A stretch of DNA of 64,000 nt from Gammaproteobacteria bacterium (GTDB lineage Bacteria; Pseudomonadota; Gammaproteobacteria; Steroidobacterales; Steroidobacteraceae): NCBI GenBank assembly GCA_027366635.1, contig DAHXNE010000025.1:41074-105073 (forward strand), written 5' to 3'. A program made the position numbers and the translations under genes. The stretch's first letter is position 1. The number at the start of each line of letters is the position of its first letter. Below are positions 63,880-64,000 of the stretch, one piece after another. The notes below the pieces were generated by a model. That model was not told the DNA's origin and searched no databases. It worked only from the letters and a program-made list of their open reading frames with translations.

Positions 63880-63968
63880 TTGACGTCGGGTAATTGACGT
63901 CGGCGGAGCCGGCTGCGGGGGCGGCGACAACTATATTTTTCGGGTCCGAGCCCCTCACGGCGGTCTCG
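63833..63968. repeat. Imperfect direct repeats with a 14-bp tandem duplication
   Basis: Unit A (63833-63876, from GGCGACAA) and unit B (63923-63968, from GGCGACAA) share GGCGACAA, TTTCGGGT and a similar tail. Between them TAATTGACGTCGG occurs twice in tandem (63877-63889 and 63891-63903). Unit A forms the C-terminus of the DUF6880-like ORF and the first tandem copy its stop codon. The arrangement resembles debris of a repetitive or mobile element; no transposase is visible before the window ends. Confidence 0.6.
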
Positions 63969-64000
63969 TTTTAGGCTGCGCCCCGGGCTACCAGGGGCGA

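Overview
The window is chromosomal DNA of high G+C content, densely packed with housekeeping genes of gammaproteobacterial type (surA-pdxA-rsmA-apaG-apaH, mreBCD-mrdA-rodA, lolB-ispE-tRNA-prs-rplY-pth-ychF, prfA and prmC, lptD beside amgK-murU). The DUF3014 gene, the Lrp regulator divergent from putA, the 3-hydroxyanthranilate dioxygenase and the SET-domain protein suggest a lineage near Xanthomonadales, Nevskiales or Steroidobacterales. That placement is an inference from gene content. No prophage, CRISPR array, insertion sequence or rRNA gene was seen. Only the last 0.9 kb, after a tRNA-Met gene, looks accessory.

Layout. 1-6.5 kb: a partial DUF3014 gene, peptide deformylase, a YebC-type regulator, a fatty-acid desaturase, a porin and the MotAB stator. 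6.9-14.1 kb: an aminotransferase, then a leftward run rlmI-lgt-thyA-SET-kup-folA that joins folate/thymidylate metabolism, lipoprotein maturation and K+ uptake. 14.5-20.3 kb: a DUF255 thioredoxin-like protein, putA and its divergent Lrp-type regulator. 20.4-30.1 kb: a leftward run lptD-surA-pdxA-rsmA-usp-apaG-apaH-HAO and a PDZ-7TM-GAF membrane protein. 30.1-33.8 kb rightward: amgK-murU (cell-wall sugar recycling) and lipA-lipB (lipoate). 33.9-44.1 kb leftward: the rod-shape cluster mreB-mreC-mreD-mrdA-rodA-mltB-rlpA-dacA, then dat and ybeD. 44.2-48.5 kb: gatCAB and hslO. 48.6-54.3 kb: an ArsR-type regulator fused to a degenerate methyltransferase domain, then metF-metH. 54.3-63.1 kb: a membrane protein, prmC, ppiB, prfA, lolB-ispE, tRNA-Gln, prs, rplY, pth, ychF and tRNA-Met.

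Genes are tightly coupled. Many neighbours overlap by ATGA, GTGA or TAATG, and these overlaps decided several start codons (rsmA, murU, lipB, ybeD, rlpA, ispE, metH).

The most unusual signal is a roughly 155-bp multi-hairpin element present three times (near 4.43, 8.09 and 31.91 kb). Two copies begin about six bases after a stop codon. They carry a perfect match to the published CsrA/RsmA SELEX consensus in a hairpin loop and a second GGA in another loop. The third copy is diverged but keeps equivalent hairpins with different stem bases. This looks like a dispersed RNA element that could bind CsrA. The second most interesting item is the ArsR-pseudo-methyltransferase protein upstream of metF-metH, with its own promoter and an AT-rich inverted repeat.
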